From contig NZ_JACLZI010000016.1 of NCBI RefSeq assembly GCF_014280935.1, positions 38,149-102,148 on the forward strand: a stretch of DNA of 64,000 bases. The letters are read 5' to 3'. The position numbers and the translations under genes were made by a program. Positions 10,990 to 20,755 of the stretch are shown piece after piece (the first letter of the stretch is position 1; each line of letters opens with the position of its first letter). Below the pieces are notes generated by a model. The model was not told the DNA's origin, did no database searches, and saw only the letters and a list, made by a program, of their open reading frames with translations. The stretch comes from Aquibacillus kalidii (GTDB taxonomy: Bacteria > Bacillota > Bacilli > Bacillales > Amphibacillaceae).

Positions 10990-12279
10990 ATGAGAAACTT
11001 TGATAAATCAATTGATGCATACAAAGAGGCTGTCGATTTAATGCCTGGTGGGGTTAACTCACCAGTAAGAGCGTTTAAATCAGTTGGTATGAATCCTGTT
11101 TTTATGGAACGTGGAAAAGGTTCCAAAATTTACGATATTGATGGAAATGAGTATATTGATTATGTACTAAGCTGGGGTCCACTTATTTTGGGACATGCCG
11201 ATGATCGAGTTGTAGAAAAATTAAAAGCTGTTGCAGAAAATGGAACGAGCTTTGGAGCACCAACACTGTTAGAAAATCAGCTTGCTAAATTAGTAATAGA
11301 ACGTGTTCCATCCATTGAAATGGTGCGGATGGTTAACTCTGGTACGGAAGCAACAATGAGTGCGCTCAGACTTGCTCGTGGTTATACTGGACGCGACAAA
11401 ATTTTAAAATTCGAAGGAAACTACCACGGACATGGGGATTCTCTATTAATTAAAGCAGGTTCTGGCGTTGCTACACTAGGTTTACCTGATAGCCCGGGTG
11501 TACCGGAATCTATTGCTAAAAACACGATAACAGTACCATATAATGATCTAGAAAGTGTTCGTTATGCTTTTGAACAATTTGGAGATGACTTGGCAGCTGT
11601 CATTGTCGAACCTGTTTCAGGGAACATGGGTGTCGTTCCTCCTAAAAGTGACTTTTTACAAGAATTGCGTAAGATTACTGAGGACAACGGCACAGTATTA
11701 ATATTTGACGAAGTAATGACTGGCTTCCGTGTTGGTTATCAATGCGCTCAAGGACATTTTGAGGTGACCCCTGATTTAACTTGTCTTGGAAAAGTTATTG
11801 GCGGAGGCTTACCGGTAGGTGCGTATGGTGGAAAACGCGAAATAATGGAAAAGGTTGCACCAACTGGTGACATTTATCAGGCTGGTACATTGTCAGGTAA
11901 TCCACTGGCTATGACCGCAGGATTAGAGACTTTAAAGGCAATGGATGAAGATGCCTTTCAGCAGATAAATAAAAAAGTGGATCGTCTTGTGGAAGGGTAT
12001 GTACAAGCAGCACAAGAATACGGTGTAGCCCTACAAGTAAATCGTGCTGGTTCTATGGTTGGATTCTTCTTTAATGACAATGAAGTGTACAATTATGAAA
12101 CAGCAAGTAGCTCTAATTTGGACTATTTTGCTAGCTACTACCGTACGATGATACAGGAAGGTGTGTTTTTACCGCCATCTCAATATGAAGGTCTCTTTTT
12201 ATCGACTGCACATACGGATGAAGATATTGAAAACACAATTGCTGCAGCTCGCACGGCTTTTTCGAAATTAAAAGGTTAA
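10990..12279 (+). CDS. hemL: HemL, glutamate-1-semialdehyde 2,1-aminomutase
   Basis: This 429-residue PLP enzyme turns glutamate-1-semialdehyde, the product of HemA, into 5-aminolevulinate. It has the class III aminotransferase fold, with [17 protein letters not shown], the cofactor-contacting [10 protein letters not shown] and the PLP lysine Lys268 in LGKVIGGG. The start follows AGAGGTGA. It is the last gene of the hem operon and is followed by a stem-loop. Confidence 0.97.
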   Translation: MRNFDKSIDAYKEAVDLMPGGVNSPVRAFKSVGMNPVFMERGKGSKIYDIDGNEYIDYVLSWGPLILGHADDRVVEKLKAVAENGTSFGAPTLLENQLAKLVIERVPSIEMVRMVNSGTEATMSALRLARGYTGRDKILKFEGNYHGHGDSLLIKAGSGVATLGLPDSPGVPESIAKNTITVPYNDLESVRYAFEQFGDDLAAVIVEPVSGNMGVVPPKSDFLQELRKITEDNGTVLIFDEVMTGFRVGYQCAQGHFEVTPDLTCLGKVIGGGLPVGAYGGKREIMEKVAPTGDIYQAGTLSGNPLAMTAGLETLKAMDEDAFQQINKKVDRLVEGYVQAAQEYGVALQVNRAGSMVGFFFNDNEVYNYETASSSNLDYFASYYRTMIQEGVFLPPSQYEGLFLSTAHTDEDIENTIAAARTAFSKLKG

Positions 12280-12283
12280 TATA

Positions 12284-12318
12284 AGGGGGCTCCACTCGGT
12301 GGGGCCCTAAATTTATTA
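12284..12318 (+). terminator. Probable terminator of the hem operon
   Basis: GGGCTCCAC pairs with GTGGGGCCC (one G-U pair) around a TCG loop just after the hemL stop. The tail is AT-rich but lacks a long T run, so termination may be partial. Confidence 0.55.
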
Positions 12319-12542
12319 TAAGGATTTTTCAAATATCCCCTATTTATAGTTTATATCCCCCAATCCGGCAGTTATCTACCAAGAAATTACATAAAGCCTC
12401 CCAAATCTAAAATATTTAGTCCCATGCTAATTTGCTAAACTTTTTTACTACAATGTTTTATCATGCATAATTCTTTTCCTTATTCATATATCTGAAGAGA
12501 GGGCAATGTACGAATAGGCTTTGATTTTGAGGGGAGGAAATT

Positions 12543-13742
12543 GTGTTGTCTTACGAAAATAATTCAGTTTTTACATTTAATTTAAATGAGTCGTTGTCGT
12601 TTAAAAGAGGACAGGAAGTGGATGAGATAATGGGAATCTCACTAGAACCAGAGATTTCTATTCAAGAATTTGATGATTATATATCAGTTAGAGGAGTTAT
12701 TGAATTAAAAGGGGAGTATTTCCAAGTCAAAGAGCCAATAGAAAATCCGGATGAGCCATTATCGTTAAGAGATCATCCTGCACAACGTTTTATGGATCGC
12801 GTAGAAAGCTATGAAGACGGAGTCAATGAATTCTTTCATAACTTTCCGGTTGAAGTATCTGTACCGAAATATAGGGTAGATGACCTTGACGAGGTTATGG
12901 TTGGAATTGAATCTTTCGATTATGAAATTCCTGAGAATAGTCAGCTTAAGCTTCGTGCTACTGTGGCCATTCATGGGGTAAGTAATGAGGAAAGACGTGC
13001 AGAGCATAATCCAGTTCAAGAAGATGCTAATGAAGGTTTAATTGGACTAGAGGAAGAAACTGTCGAGGAACCGCCACAGCTTGCCGTTGATGAGACTTTC
13101 GAATTTGATGTAAAGGAACCTGTAGAAGAAGAAAGTAATGAATCTAGAAATGAGCAAACAGATGAGCTTGATACTCCGCAGCTAGAAATGGAACCACCAG
13201 TTGACGAGTACGTAGAACCTGAGTTGGAACCGGAACCCGAATTAGAACCAGAGCCTGAGCCTTATGCGGAACCTGAATTGGAACCCGAACCCGATCCAGA
13301 ACCCGAGCCAGAAACGGAACCTGTTGTGGAGAAGAAAGTTAAGGAGAAAAAGAACAAGAAAACACAATCCCTTGCTGAATTCTTTGCAAATGTAGAAGAT
13401 AAAAAAGCCAAACCTGAAGTAGAAGCGGTAATGGAATCTAGTGAATCCGAATCTAGCATCGTTCACTTTTCTGCAAGTGGAAGGAATGCTACGGATGAAG
13501 ATATAGAAGAGTCCTCTCGAGAAGAAGGGGTAGAGAAAGATACATCATACTTATTGAATATATTTGCGGATAAGGAAGAAGAAACGTATTCAAGATTAAA
13601 AATGTGTATTGTACAAGATGAAGACACCTTAGAATCGCTAGCTGATAAATATGAGATTTCTCCATTAAATATCTCCAAGATTAATAAGTTGGTTAGTGAT
13701 GAACTATCACAAGGTCAAATTTTGTATATTCCAACGAACTAG
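12543..13742 (+). CDS. spoVID: SpoVID, spore coat morphogenetic protein
   Basis: This 399-residue protein matches SpoVID in position (after hemL) and layout. An N-terminal domain (about 1-150), beginning FTFNLNESLSFKRGQEV, is the region used for coat encasement in B. subtilis. A low-complexity acidic segment at about 215-265 consists of repeated Glu-Pro pairs. A C-terminal LysM domain (about 353-399) ends in SQGQILYIPTN. SpoVID drives wrapping of the coat around the forespore and binds SafA, which is encoded later in this window. The start is GTG behind GGGGAGG; a TTG one codon later is also possible. Confidence 0.92.
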   Translation: MLSYENNSVFTFNLNESLSFKRGQEVDEIMGISLEPEISIQEFDDYISVRGVIELKGEYFQVKEPIENPDEPLSLRDHPAQRFMDRVESYEDGVNEFFHNFPVEVSVPKYRVDDLDEVMVGIESFDYEIPENSQLKLRATVAIHGVSNEERRAEHNPVQEDANEGLIGLEEETVEEPPQLAVDETFEFDVKEPVEEESNESRNEQTDELDTPQLEMEPPVDEYVEPELEPEPELEPEPEPYAEPELEPEPDPEPEPETEPVVEKKVKEKKNKKTQSLAEFFANVEDKKAKPEVEAVMESSESESSIVHFSASGRNATDEDIEESSREEGVEKDTSYLLNIFADKEEETYSRLKMCIVQDEDTLESLADKYEISPLNISKINKLVSDELSQGQILYIPTN

Positions 13743-13768
13743 AGTAGTGGAATCATCTGTTTTTATTT

Positions 13769-13811
13769 CATAATCCCTTGGCACAAATTAGTGACAAGGG
13801 ATTATGTTTCA
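13769..13811 (+). terminator. Terminator of spoVID
   Basis: CATAATCCCTTGGCAC (13769-13784) pairs with GTGACAAGGGATTATG (13791-13806) with one mismatch, followed by TTTC. Confidence 0.75.
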
Positions 13812-13876
13812 TCATTGCAGAATGGAAGCATACATAAAAACTATATGTTTCACTTTATATTTTGGAGTGGATGCAA

Positions 13877-14911
13877 ATGAAAAATGTTCGTTCAATTTTG
13901 AATGCTTATCAAATTAAACCTTCAGAGGTTTCAAAAGTAACCAACAATCTATATCGAATTCAAGCACAAGAATATTCATTCGCTTTAAAGAAGTCCAAAC
14001 TAAACAGGAATCAGATAGACTCCTGGAAACAAGCCTATATATATGGAAATGAGTACCAACTAACGTCTATATTGCCTGTTTATATGACTGAAAAAGGTGA
14101 TATTTTTCATCAGGATTACAATGATATATACTATCTTACGCCATGGAAAGAAACAAGAAGGAATGACGAGCCAGAGCATGAAGTAGAGTCCTTTTACAGA
14201 ACTTTAGGTACCATCCATCACAAAACAAAGAAGAAACTTGATATTCAGGTCGATCAAGTTGAGCAACAAATCACACAAGAAAAGGAAAAGCTCTCTCGTT
14301 TCCGTCAGTCTATTTTAACCAACGTCGAGTTATATGAGAGTAAGCGGTATATGTCTCCATTTGAATTAAGAGTTTGTATGCAATACAGAGACATCGAGCA
14401 GGTATGTAATAGTCTAGATGATTGGTATGACTATTATTTAGAGGATTTAAAAGAAGATGGAGTGATGAATCATTCACTTTGCCATGGTAACTTACGTGCA
14501 TCGCATCTCATCTATCAGAGCAGTAACACGTACTTTGTGAATTGGGAAAAGTCACACATCGGTAGTCCGATGTATGACTTAGCTGTCTATTATTATCACG
14601 AATTAAAATACCATGACTGTTATTTAAATCATTTAATGAGCTCTTTTTCTATCTATGAAAAAGAAAATCCATTATTGCTAAGCGAGAGAAGCTTGCTTGC
14701 CGTTTTATTATTAACTCCATCCTCTTATCTTCAAGTAATTGAAGCTTATAATAATAAACAGTTCTCTAAATCCCAACCATTTCAAATAAGGTATTTAGAA
14801 CAAGCCTACCGAAGATTGGTCCATGGTCTATCTATGCAACAACATTTAAAACAAATTCGTGATGAGATTAAACAAAAACAACTGGAAGAAGAAGCTAATC
14901 AAGAAGAATAG
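13877..14911 (+). CDS. ysxE: YsxE, spore coat protein of the CotS/kinase-like family
   Basis: This 344-residue protein has the aminoglycoside-phosphotransferase/CotS fold. The catalytic-loop region reads NHSLCHGNLRASHLIY, with Asn where many kinases have Asp, and the metal-loop region reads FVNWEKSHIGSPMYDLA. The first of these loops keeps His and Asn, but the DFG-like aspartate is Asn/Trp/Glu, so catalysis is doubtful. In B. subtilis ysxE follows spoVID and its product joins the coat. ATG 13877 is chosen because GGAGTG lies at good spacing. TTG 13862 and ATG 13871 are in frame but poorly spaced. Confidence 0.88.
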   Translation: MKNVRSILNAYQIKPSEVSKVTNNLYRIQAQEYSFALKKSKLNRNQIDSWKQAYIYGNEYQLTSILPVYMTEKGDIFHQDYNDIYYLTPWKETRRNDEPEHEVESFYRTLGTIHHKTKKKLDIQVDQVEQQITQEKEKLSRFRQSILTNVELYESKRYMSPFELRVCMQYRDIEQVCNSLDDWYDYYLEDLKEDGVMNHSLCHGNLRASHLIYQSSNTYFVNWEKSHIGSPMYDLAVYYYHELKYHDCYLNHLMSSFSIYEKENPLLLSERSLLAVLLLTPSSYLQVIEAYNNKQFSKSQPFQIRYLEQAYRRLVHGLSMQQHLKQIRDEIKQKQLEEEANQEE

Positions 14912-14929
14912 TAAATTTAAATGAGTTGA

Positions 14930-15118
14930 TTATATCCATTTTAGATAAAAGGCCAAAAAGATACCAATGCAAATAGCAAGCAAAAATATATCAAATGTTG
15001 TGGGAATAAAAATGGTCCGTAGAGCTTGGAATATCATAATTGGTAATGTACATCGTTCACAGACTAACAAGCAGTACCTTGCCCAAGGTGGTAAGCGGTA
15101 ACGATAAAAACGTGCCAT
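14930..15118 (-). CDS. Small membrane protein, unknown function
   Basis: This is a 62-residue product on the minus strand, convergent with ysxE. It starts at ATG 15118 behind AAGGAG at good spacing, the main reason to accept it. The N-terminus is basic (MARFYRYRLPPWARY). A Cys-rich patch (CLLVCERC) then leads into one or two hydrophobic segments ending FLAFYLKWI. I do not recognise a family. It could be a membrane-anchored peptide with a small metal-binding or redox patch, but only the topology is visible. Confidence 0.6.
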   Translation of the reverse strand: MARFYRYRLPPWARYCLLVCERCTLPIMIFQALRTIFIPTTFDIFLLAICIGIFLAFYLKWI

Positions 15119-15289
15119 CTTAACACTCCTTATAACTCTTTTGGTGTATTGTATGCGATAGTCACCTAGGTTGGTGCAAATAATTATAAAAATATCTCCT
15201 TTTACATTTTTCGCCTATTTACGTAAACTTTCTCTTTAAACCTTGACTAATTTGTGTATAATTGGATAAAATAGCTACTATATTAGATA

Positions 15290-15556
15290 GTGAAAAATGC
15301 AATGAAGAGGAAGAGTACTGAGTAAATGCCTATAGAGAGGGAAATCATTTAGCTGGAAGATTTCCTAGGATTGTTTATTTGGGAATGTCGCCTCAGATGC
15401 AGCTCCTTTGAAATGGATTAGTAGTAGAAGGAGACGGTGCAGAGCCGTTAACGAAACGAAGTGTACGGATGTTATGAAAGGATATAGACATTCGTAAACA
15501 AAGGTGGTACCACGGAAATTTACCCTTTTCGTCCTTTTTTAAGGATGATAAGGGTT
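15290..15556 (+). ncRNA. T-box leader of valS (tRNA-Val responsive)
   Basis: The leader has the T-box landmarks in order: AGTA motifs at the base of Stem I, the conserved AGAGAGGGAA, a Stem I loop GCTGGAAGATTTC, and the antiterminator bulge AGGTGGTACCACGG at 15502-15515. A terminator stem (ACCCTTTTCGTCCTT, 15522-15536, with 15541-15555) and TTTTATTTT follow. A GTC triplet at 15389-15391, next to CTCAG that pairs with CTGAG at 15318-15322, is the likely valine specifier. Uncharged tRNA-Val should favour the antiterminator and raise valS expression. Confidence 0.93.
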
Positions 15557-15564
15557 TTTATTTT
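15522..15564 (+). terminator. Regulated terminator of the valS T-box
   Basis: A 15-bp stem with a TTTT loop and a T-rich tail competes with the antiterminator that includes the T-box bulge. Confidence 0.88.
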
Positions 15565-15594
15565 GTATATGGAAGGTTTAAGGAGGAAGTTGAG

Positions 15595-18246
15595 ATGGAA
15601 GAAAATAAAGAAATAGCGTTATCGCCTAAATATGATCCAACTGCGGTAGAGAAAGATCGCTATAAATATTGGGTGGACGGTAAGTTTTTTGAAGCAAAAG
15701 CCGACAAAAATAAAAAGCCATTTACGATTGTTATTCCACCACCAAATGTAACGGGCAAGCTTCACATTGGTCATGCTTGGGATACAACCTTACAAGATAT
15801 TATTACACGAATTAAGCGAATGCAAGGGTATGATGTCTTGTACCTACCAGGGATGGATCATGCAGGCATTGCAACACAAGCCAAAGTAGAAGCTAAATTA
15901 CGTGAACAAGGGCAAAGTAGATACGATTTAGGTCGTGAAAAGTTCTTAGAAAAGGCTTGGGAATGGAAACATGAGTACGCTGATTTTATCAGACAGCAAT
16001 GGGAAAAAATTGGTTTAGGATTAGATTATTCTAGAGAAAGGTTTACACTAGACGAAGGGTTATCTGAGGCGGTTAAAGAGGTATTCGTCACTTTATATGA
16101 AAAAGGGCTTATTTATCGTGGTGAATATATTATTAACTGGGACCCCGCAACAAAGACAGCTCTTTCTGATATTGAAGTAATTCATGAAGAGATTCAAGGA
16201 CATTTCTATCATATGAAATATCCATTAAAAGACGGTACTGGATCAATCGAAATAGCTACTACTCGTCCAGAAACAATGTTGGGTGATACAGCTGTTGCCG
16301 TACATCCAGAAGATGAGCGCTATCAACATTTAATAGGAAAAACAGTGATCCTACCAATCATAGGCCGTGAAATTGAAATTGTTGCGGATGAGTATGTTGA
16401 TATGGAATTTGGTTCAGGTGCTGTTAAAATTACACCAGCACACGACCCAAATGACTTCGAAATTGGTAACCGTCATAACCTAGAACGCATTCTCGTTATG
16501 AATGAAGACGGTACAATGAATGATCGAGCAGGTAAATACAAAGGTATGGACCGATTTGAATGTAGAAAACAATTAGTAAAAGACCTTCAAGAAGAGGGCA
16601 TTCTCTTTAAGATTGAAGAACATATGCACTCTGTTGGACACTCTGAACGAAGTGGAGCTGTAGTTGAACCTTATCTTTCTACCCAATGGTTTGTTAATAT
16701 GCAGCCATTAGCAGACGAGGCTGTTAAGCTACAAAGACAATCTGATGACGAAAAGGTTCATTTTGTTCCTGAGCGATTTGAAAACAATTATCTACGTTGG
16801 ATGGAAAATACGCGAGACTGGTGTATTTCACGTCAGCTATGGTGGGGACACCGCATACCAGCATGGTACCATAAAGAAACAGGTGAAGTTTATGTTGGGA
16901 AGGAAGCTCCAGCTGACATAGAAAATTGGGAGCAAGATAGTGATGTTTTAGATACTTGGTTCTCCTCTGCATTATGGCCGTTTTCTACTCTTAACTGGCC
17001 AGATACGGACAACGAAGAATTTAAACATTTCTTCCCAACAAATGTTCTAGTAACAGGTTATGACATTATTGGATTTTGGGTTTCACGTATGATTTTTCAA
17101 TCATTAGAATTTAATGATATTCGACCATTTGAAGATGTACTCATACACGGTTTAGTACGTGATGCAGAAGGCCGTAAGATGAGTAAGTCATTGGGGAATG
17201 GTGTTGATCCGATGGAAGTAATTGAGAAATACGGCGCTGATTCCCTACGTTATTTCCTTTCAACTGGTTCTACTCCAGGGCAGGATCTACGTTTCCAATG
17301 GGAAAAAGTAGAATCTACTTGGAATTTTGTAAATAAAATTTGGAATGCTTCTCGATTTGTCATTATGAACCTTGGAGACATCCAATATGAAGACATTGAT
17401 TTGTCAGGTGAGAAATCAGTTGCGGATAAGTGGATATTAACCCGACTTAATCAAACCATCGTACAAGTTGACAAAAATGTTGATAAATATGAGTTTGGGG
17501 AAGCTGGAAGACACTTATATAACTTCATCTGGGATGAATTCTGTGATTGGTATATCGAAATGGCGAAGCTGCCATTGTACGGAGAAGATGAAAAAGCGAA
17601 ACAAACAACAAGATCTGTACTAGCTTATGTATTAGACCAAACGATGCGCATGCTACATCCATTCATGCCTTTCGTTACAGAAGAGATTTGGCAGCATCTT
17701 CCTCACGAAGGTGAATCAATCACACAAGCTAGTTGGCCTAAGGTTCGTCAAGACTTACATGATGAACAAGCGGCTGAAGAGATGAAACGTTTGGTAGATA
17801 TCATTCGTGCTGTAAGAAATATTCGTGCAGAAGTTGATACACCAATGTCAAAACAAGTTCAACTACTTATCCAAGCAAAAGACGAATTCATTGTTAAACA
17901 ACTAGAAACGAACCGTCAATATTTAGAAAAATTCTGTAATCCTAGTGAACTAACGATAGCAACAGAGGTTAGTGCCCCAGAAAAGGCAATGTCAGCTGTC
18001 ATTACGGGTGCAGATATTTTCTTACCACTAGAAGGTCTAATTGACGTGGACAAAGAAATTGCTCGTTTAAATAATGAGTTGGATAAATGGAACAAAGAAG
18101 TAGAAAGAGTTGAAAAGAAACTAGCTAACGAAGGTTTTGTAAGTAAGGCACCTGAAAAAGTAGTAGAAGAAGAAAAACAAAAAGCAAAAGATTATGCTGA
18201 AAAGAAAGCTAAGGTAGAAGCAAGAATTAAAGAACTTCAATCATAA
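15595..18246 (+). CDS. valS: ValS, valyl-tRNA synthetase
   Basis: This 883-residue class I synthetase charges tRNA-Val. The HIGH motif is at 57-60 (KLHIGHAW) and KMSKS at 528-532. The editing domain lies between them (about 190-360), with the [18 protein letters not shown] segment. The anticodon-binding helical domain follows, and a C-terminal coiled coil (about 815-883) is typical of ValRS. The start follows AAGGAGG and sits 39 bases after the T-box terminator. Confidence 0.98.
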   Translation: MEENKEIALSPKYDPTAVEKDRYKYWVDGKFFEAKADKNKKPFTIVIPPPNVTGKLHIGHAWDTTLQDIITRIKRMQGYDVLYLPGMDHAGIATQAKVEAKLREQGQSRYDLGREKFLEKAWEWKHEYADFIRQQWEKIGLGLDYSRERFTLDEGLSEAVKEVFVTLYEKGLIYRGEYIINWDPATKTALSDIEVIHEEIQGHFYHMKYPLKDGTGSIEIATTRPETMLGDTAVAVHPEDERYQHLIGKTVILPIIGREIEIVADEYVDMEFGSGAVKITPAHDPNDFEIGNRHNLERILVMNEDGTMNDRAGKYKGMDRFECRKQLVKDLQEEGILFKIEEHMHSVGHSERSGAVVEPYLSTQWFVNMQPLADEAVKLQRQSDDEKVHFVPERFENNYLRWMENTRDWCISRQLWWGHRIPAWYHKETGEVYVGKEAPADIENWEQDSDVLDTWFSSALWPFSTLNWPDTDNEEFKHFFPTNVLVTGYDIIGFWVSRMIFQSLEFNDIRPFEDVLIHGLVRDAEGRKMSKSLGNGVDPMEVIEKYGADSLRYFLSTGSTPGQDLRFQWEKVESTWNFVNKIWNASRFVIMNLGDIQYEDIDLSGEKSVADKWILTRLNQTIVQVDKNVDKYEFGEAGRHLYNFIWDEFCDWYIEMAKLPLYGEDEKAKQTTRSVLAYVLDQTMRMLHPFMPFVTEEIWQHLPHEGESITQASWPKVRQDLHDEQAAEEMKRLVDIIRAVRNIRAEVDTPMSKQVQLLIQAKDEFIVKQLETNRQYLEKFCNPSELTIATEVSAPEKAMSAVITGADIFLPLEGLIDVDKEIARLNNELDKWNKEVERVEKKLANEGFVSKAPEKVVEEEKQKAKDYAEKKAKVEARIKELQS

Positions 18247-18269
18247 GCATTGCTTTTGGCATAAAGAGG

Positions 18270-18310
18270 AAAAGCGTGAATTCCCTTGGAGGGATATTCA
18301 CGCTTTTTTA
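18270..18310. terminator. Bidirectional terminator between valS and the ATP-grasp gene
   Basis: AAAGCGTGAATTCCC pairs with GGGATATTCACGCTTT, with one mismatch/bulge, and T7 follows on the plus strand. A-rich sequence on the other side would also serve the convergent gene. Confidence 0.85.
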
Positions 18311-18359
18311 CTGCAATAAAGGCTATTCGATTAGTTTGATACCACATGGAACTAGTTTA

Positions 18360-19244
18360 CTATATTTTGCTAATTACATATTTAACAATATGATCCGCGA
18401 CATCTACCCCTGTTGCAGCTAGTGTTTTTTTGATGTGTGCATTTGAATTAACTTCACAGATAATTGGTTGTTGATTAGGACCAAATAATAAATCGACTCC
18501 AGCAAAATCAACACCAATAGCTTTTGTAGCTTGAATTGCCAGTTCAACCTCTTTTTCAGTCGGAGTGTACATCTCAGATACACCTTCTGTTTGACTATTC
18601 GCTCGGAAATCATTGGCAGCACTTCTCAGCATGGAGGAAACTACTTTATTTCCAACGACATTAAGTCTTATATCTTTGCCATAACTACTTGAAATAAACT
18701 CCTGTATAACAAAAGGTCTATCCTTTATTTCTGTTATTATTTCATCAAGTTCTTTTCTATTATGAACAAGATAAACCTGTTCACCAAATGAGCCATATGC
18801 CTCTTTCACAACCATTGGATAATCCATTTGTTTTTCTATCGGATAAAAAGTTTCAAGATCAATGTCCTGGACGTTAGCGAAAATCTTTGGGGCTGCTACC
18901 GTTTTAGGAATTGGTAGACCATTTTCGGCTAACTTTTGGTAGGTTGTAATTTTGTTATCACAAATGTCTATTGCTGTAGCTGAATTAAAGACTGGAATCT
19001 GCATCGACTCTAGTTGCCATGCTAGTGTAATATCTTTATCACCAAAGATGACGAAATCAGGGAGTGGCTTATCAATTTGAAATAGTAAATTACTCCCCTT
19101 TTCTGATAGAAAGGATAGAAGCTGATTATTTTTCACAATATCTATTGTTACATTATTTTGTTTACCAGCTTTATGGATTGATTCTGCAAAATCTAGGAAT
19201 TTACTTCCTTGTAGATGCCCATTATATATAACCCAACCGTACAT
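18360..19244 (-). CDS. ATP-grasp ligase of the RimK family
   Basis: This 294-residue protein has the RimK-like layout. An N-terminal pre-ATP-grasp region (1-95) is followed by an ATP-grasp domain with NKITTYQKLAENGLPIPKT, the phosphate loop in KEAYGSFGEQVYLV and metal-binding residues in the C-terminal EVNSNAHIKK. RimK enzymes add glutamate or similar amino acids to a protein or small acceptor through an acyl phosphate. The substrate here cannot be read from the sequence. It is transcribed against its neighbours and starts behind GAAAGGAAAG. It is not part of the B. subtilis valS-folC region as I know it. Confidence 0.82.
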   Translation of the reverse strand: MYGWVIYNGHLQGSKFLDFAESIHKAGKQNNVTIDIVKNNQLLSFLSEKGSNLLFQIDKPLPDFVIFGDKDITLAWQLESMQIPVFNSATAIDICDNKITTYQKLAENGLPIPKTVAAPKIFANVQDIDLETFYPIEKQMDYPMVVKEAYGSFGEQVYLVHNRKELDEIITEIKDRPFVIQEFISSSYGKDIRLNVVGNKVVSSMLRSAANDFRANSQTEGVSEMYTPTEKEVELAIQATKAIGVDFAGVDLLFGPNQQPIICEVNSNAHIKKTLAATGVDVADHIVKYVISKI

Positions 19245-19368
19245 GTTTAGATCTTTCCTTTCGGGATAAGTTTAAAGTTTTAAATAAATAGATTAACTGA
19301 TATAATATTCTCATTGTTTTGCAAGCAAGTAATGTTATTTAATAAAAATTAAGGTAGGATTACCGACT

Positions 19369-20667
19369 ATGTTAACTACTATAAACGAAGTGATAGATTT
19401 TTTAAAACAACGCAATTTACTTGGGATTAAGCCAGGATTATCTAGGATGAACATCATGTTAGCGTATTTTGGAAATCCAGAACAAAACCTCAACGTTATT
19501 CATATCGCAGGTACAAATGGTAAAGGATCAACCTTAACGTACATAAAACAAGCACTCCTAGATAATGGGTATAATATTGCTACATTTACATCTCCTCATG
19601 CAGAAATGAATGAGCACATTCAGATCAATAACCAAGCTATTGACGAACATTCTTTCATTCAATTAATGAACCGATTACAACCTATTATAGATATATTAGA
19701 TAAAGAAGATAATCCTCCAACTGAATATGAATTATTGTTTATGATTGCTCTACTCCATTTTGAGGATAAAGTAGATTTCGCCATAATCGAAGCAGGCATG
19801 GGTGGTAGAGAAGACTTCTCTAATTGTCTAATTCCATTGTTGTCTATTATAACAAACATTGGCAAAGATCACGTTCGATTTTTAGGGGAAACGTATGAGG
19901 AAATAGCTTACCATAAGGCTGGTATCATAAAGCAACATGTACCTGTAGTTGTTGGGGAATTAAATCAAGCATCTGCAGAAGTTATCCACTTAGAAGCAAA
20001 AAAACTAGATGCCCCAATTAAGCAGTATGGGGTGGATTTTAGTAGTGTAAATGTAAGGATAAGCAGGGACTTAGAAGAGGCTTTTACTTTTGTAAGTGAT
20101 GAACAGGAGACAGATATTGTGATTTCGATGAAAGGCAAGCATCAGGTAATTAATGCATCTGTTGCCTATATGTCCCTTTTAGAGTTAAATCGGATAATTC
20201 CGAATCAACTTGACTTGGTTAAAACAAAAGAGTCCATTCGTAAAGCAACGATTTCTGGCAGATTTGAGCGGATTCTAGAAAATCCATCTGTCTATGTTGA
20301 TGCTGCACATAATCAGGAAGGAATCACGTCTTTTATTAATACTGTAAATCGTTATTTTCCAGATAAAAAGAAACATCTAATCTTTGCTGCATTCAAGGAT
20401 AAGCCACTACAGCCAATGGTTGAACACTTTGATGACACCTTTATTAAAGTTTCATTTACTAGCTTTGATCACCCTCGGGCTTCTAGTTCTGAGTCATTAT
20501 ATCGCTTATCCAAGCACCAAAATAAACAAATGAATAATGATTGGTATAACGTTATTCAACAAGAAATAATGGAACAACAATCAGAAGATAGAATTACCTT
20601 TATCACGGGGTCCATTTATTTTATTCAATTAATTCAAAACTATTTTGAGAATTTACAGAAAATATGA
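19369..20667 (+). CDS. folC: FolC, dihydrofolate synthase / folylpolyglutamate synthase
   Basis: This 432-residue Mur-ligase-family enzyme adds glutamate to dihydropteroate and to reduced folates. The P-loop GTNGKGS is at 48-54 and the family signature runs through FTSPHAEMNEHIQI. Metal-binding residues lie in the AGMGGREDFSN region, and the C-terminal domain contains YVDAAHNQEG. Its place after valS is conserved in Bacillus. The start ATG has only a modest ribosome-binding site (AAGGTAGG). Confidence 0.95.
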   Translation: MLTTINEVIDFLKQRNLLGIKPGLSRMNIMLAYFGNPEQNLNVIHIAGTNGKGSTLTYIKQALLDNGYNIATFTSPHAEMNEHIQINNQAIDEHSFIQLMNRLQPIIDILDKEDNPPTEYELLFMIALLHFEDKVDFAIIEAGMGGREDFSNCLIPLLSIITNIGKDHVRFLGETYEEIAYHKAGIIKQHVPVVVGELNQASAEVIHLEAKKLDAPIKQYGVDFSSVNVRISRDLEEAFTFVSDEQETDIVISMKGKHQVINASVAYMSLLELNRIIPNQLDLVKTKESIRKATISGRFERILENPSVYVDAAHNQEGITSFINTVNRYFPDKKKHLIFAAFKDKPLQPMVEHFDDTFIKVSFTSFDHPRASSSESLYRLSKHQNKQMNNDWYNVIQQEIMEQQSEDRITFITGSIYFIQLIQNYFENLQKI

Positions 20668-20755
20668 TATCTTTGAACTATTAGATTTCTTTTTCTTCAT
20701 GGTTAATAAGTCATATATCAAAAATAGAATATTGTGTTTAGGGGATGTCGTAAGC

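Noticed and set aside
13242..13466. Minus-strand open frames rich in Phe/Arg or Ser/Gly
   Set aside because: They are the reverse frames of the Glu-Pro repeat in spoVID; their composition mirrors the repeat and they lack start signals.
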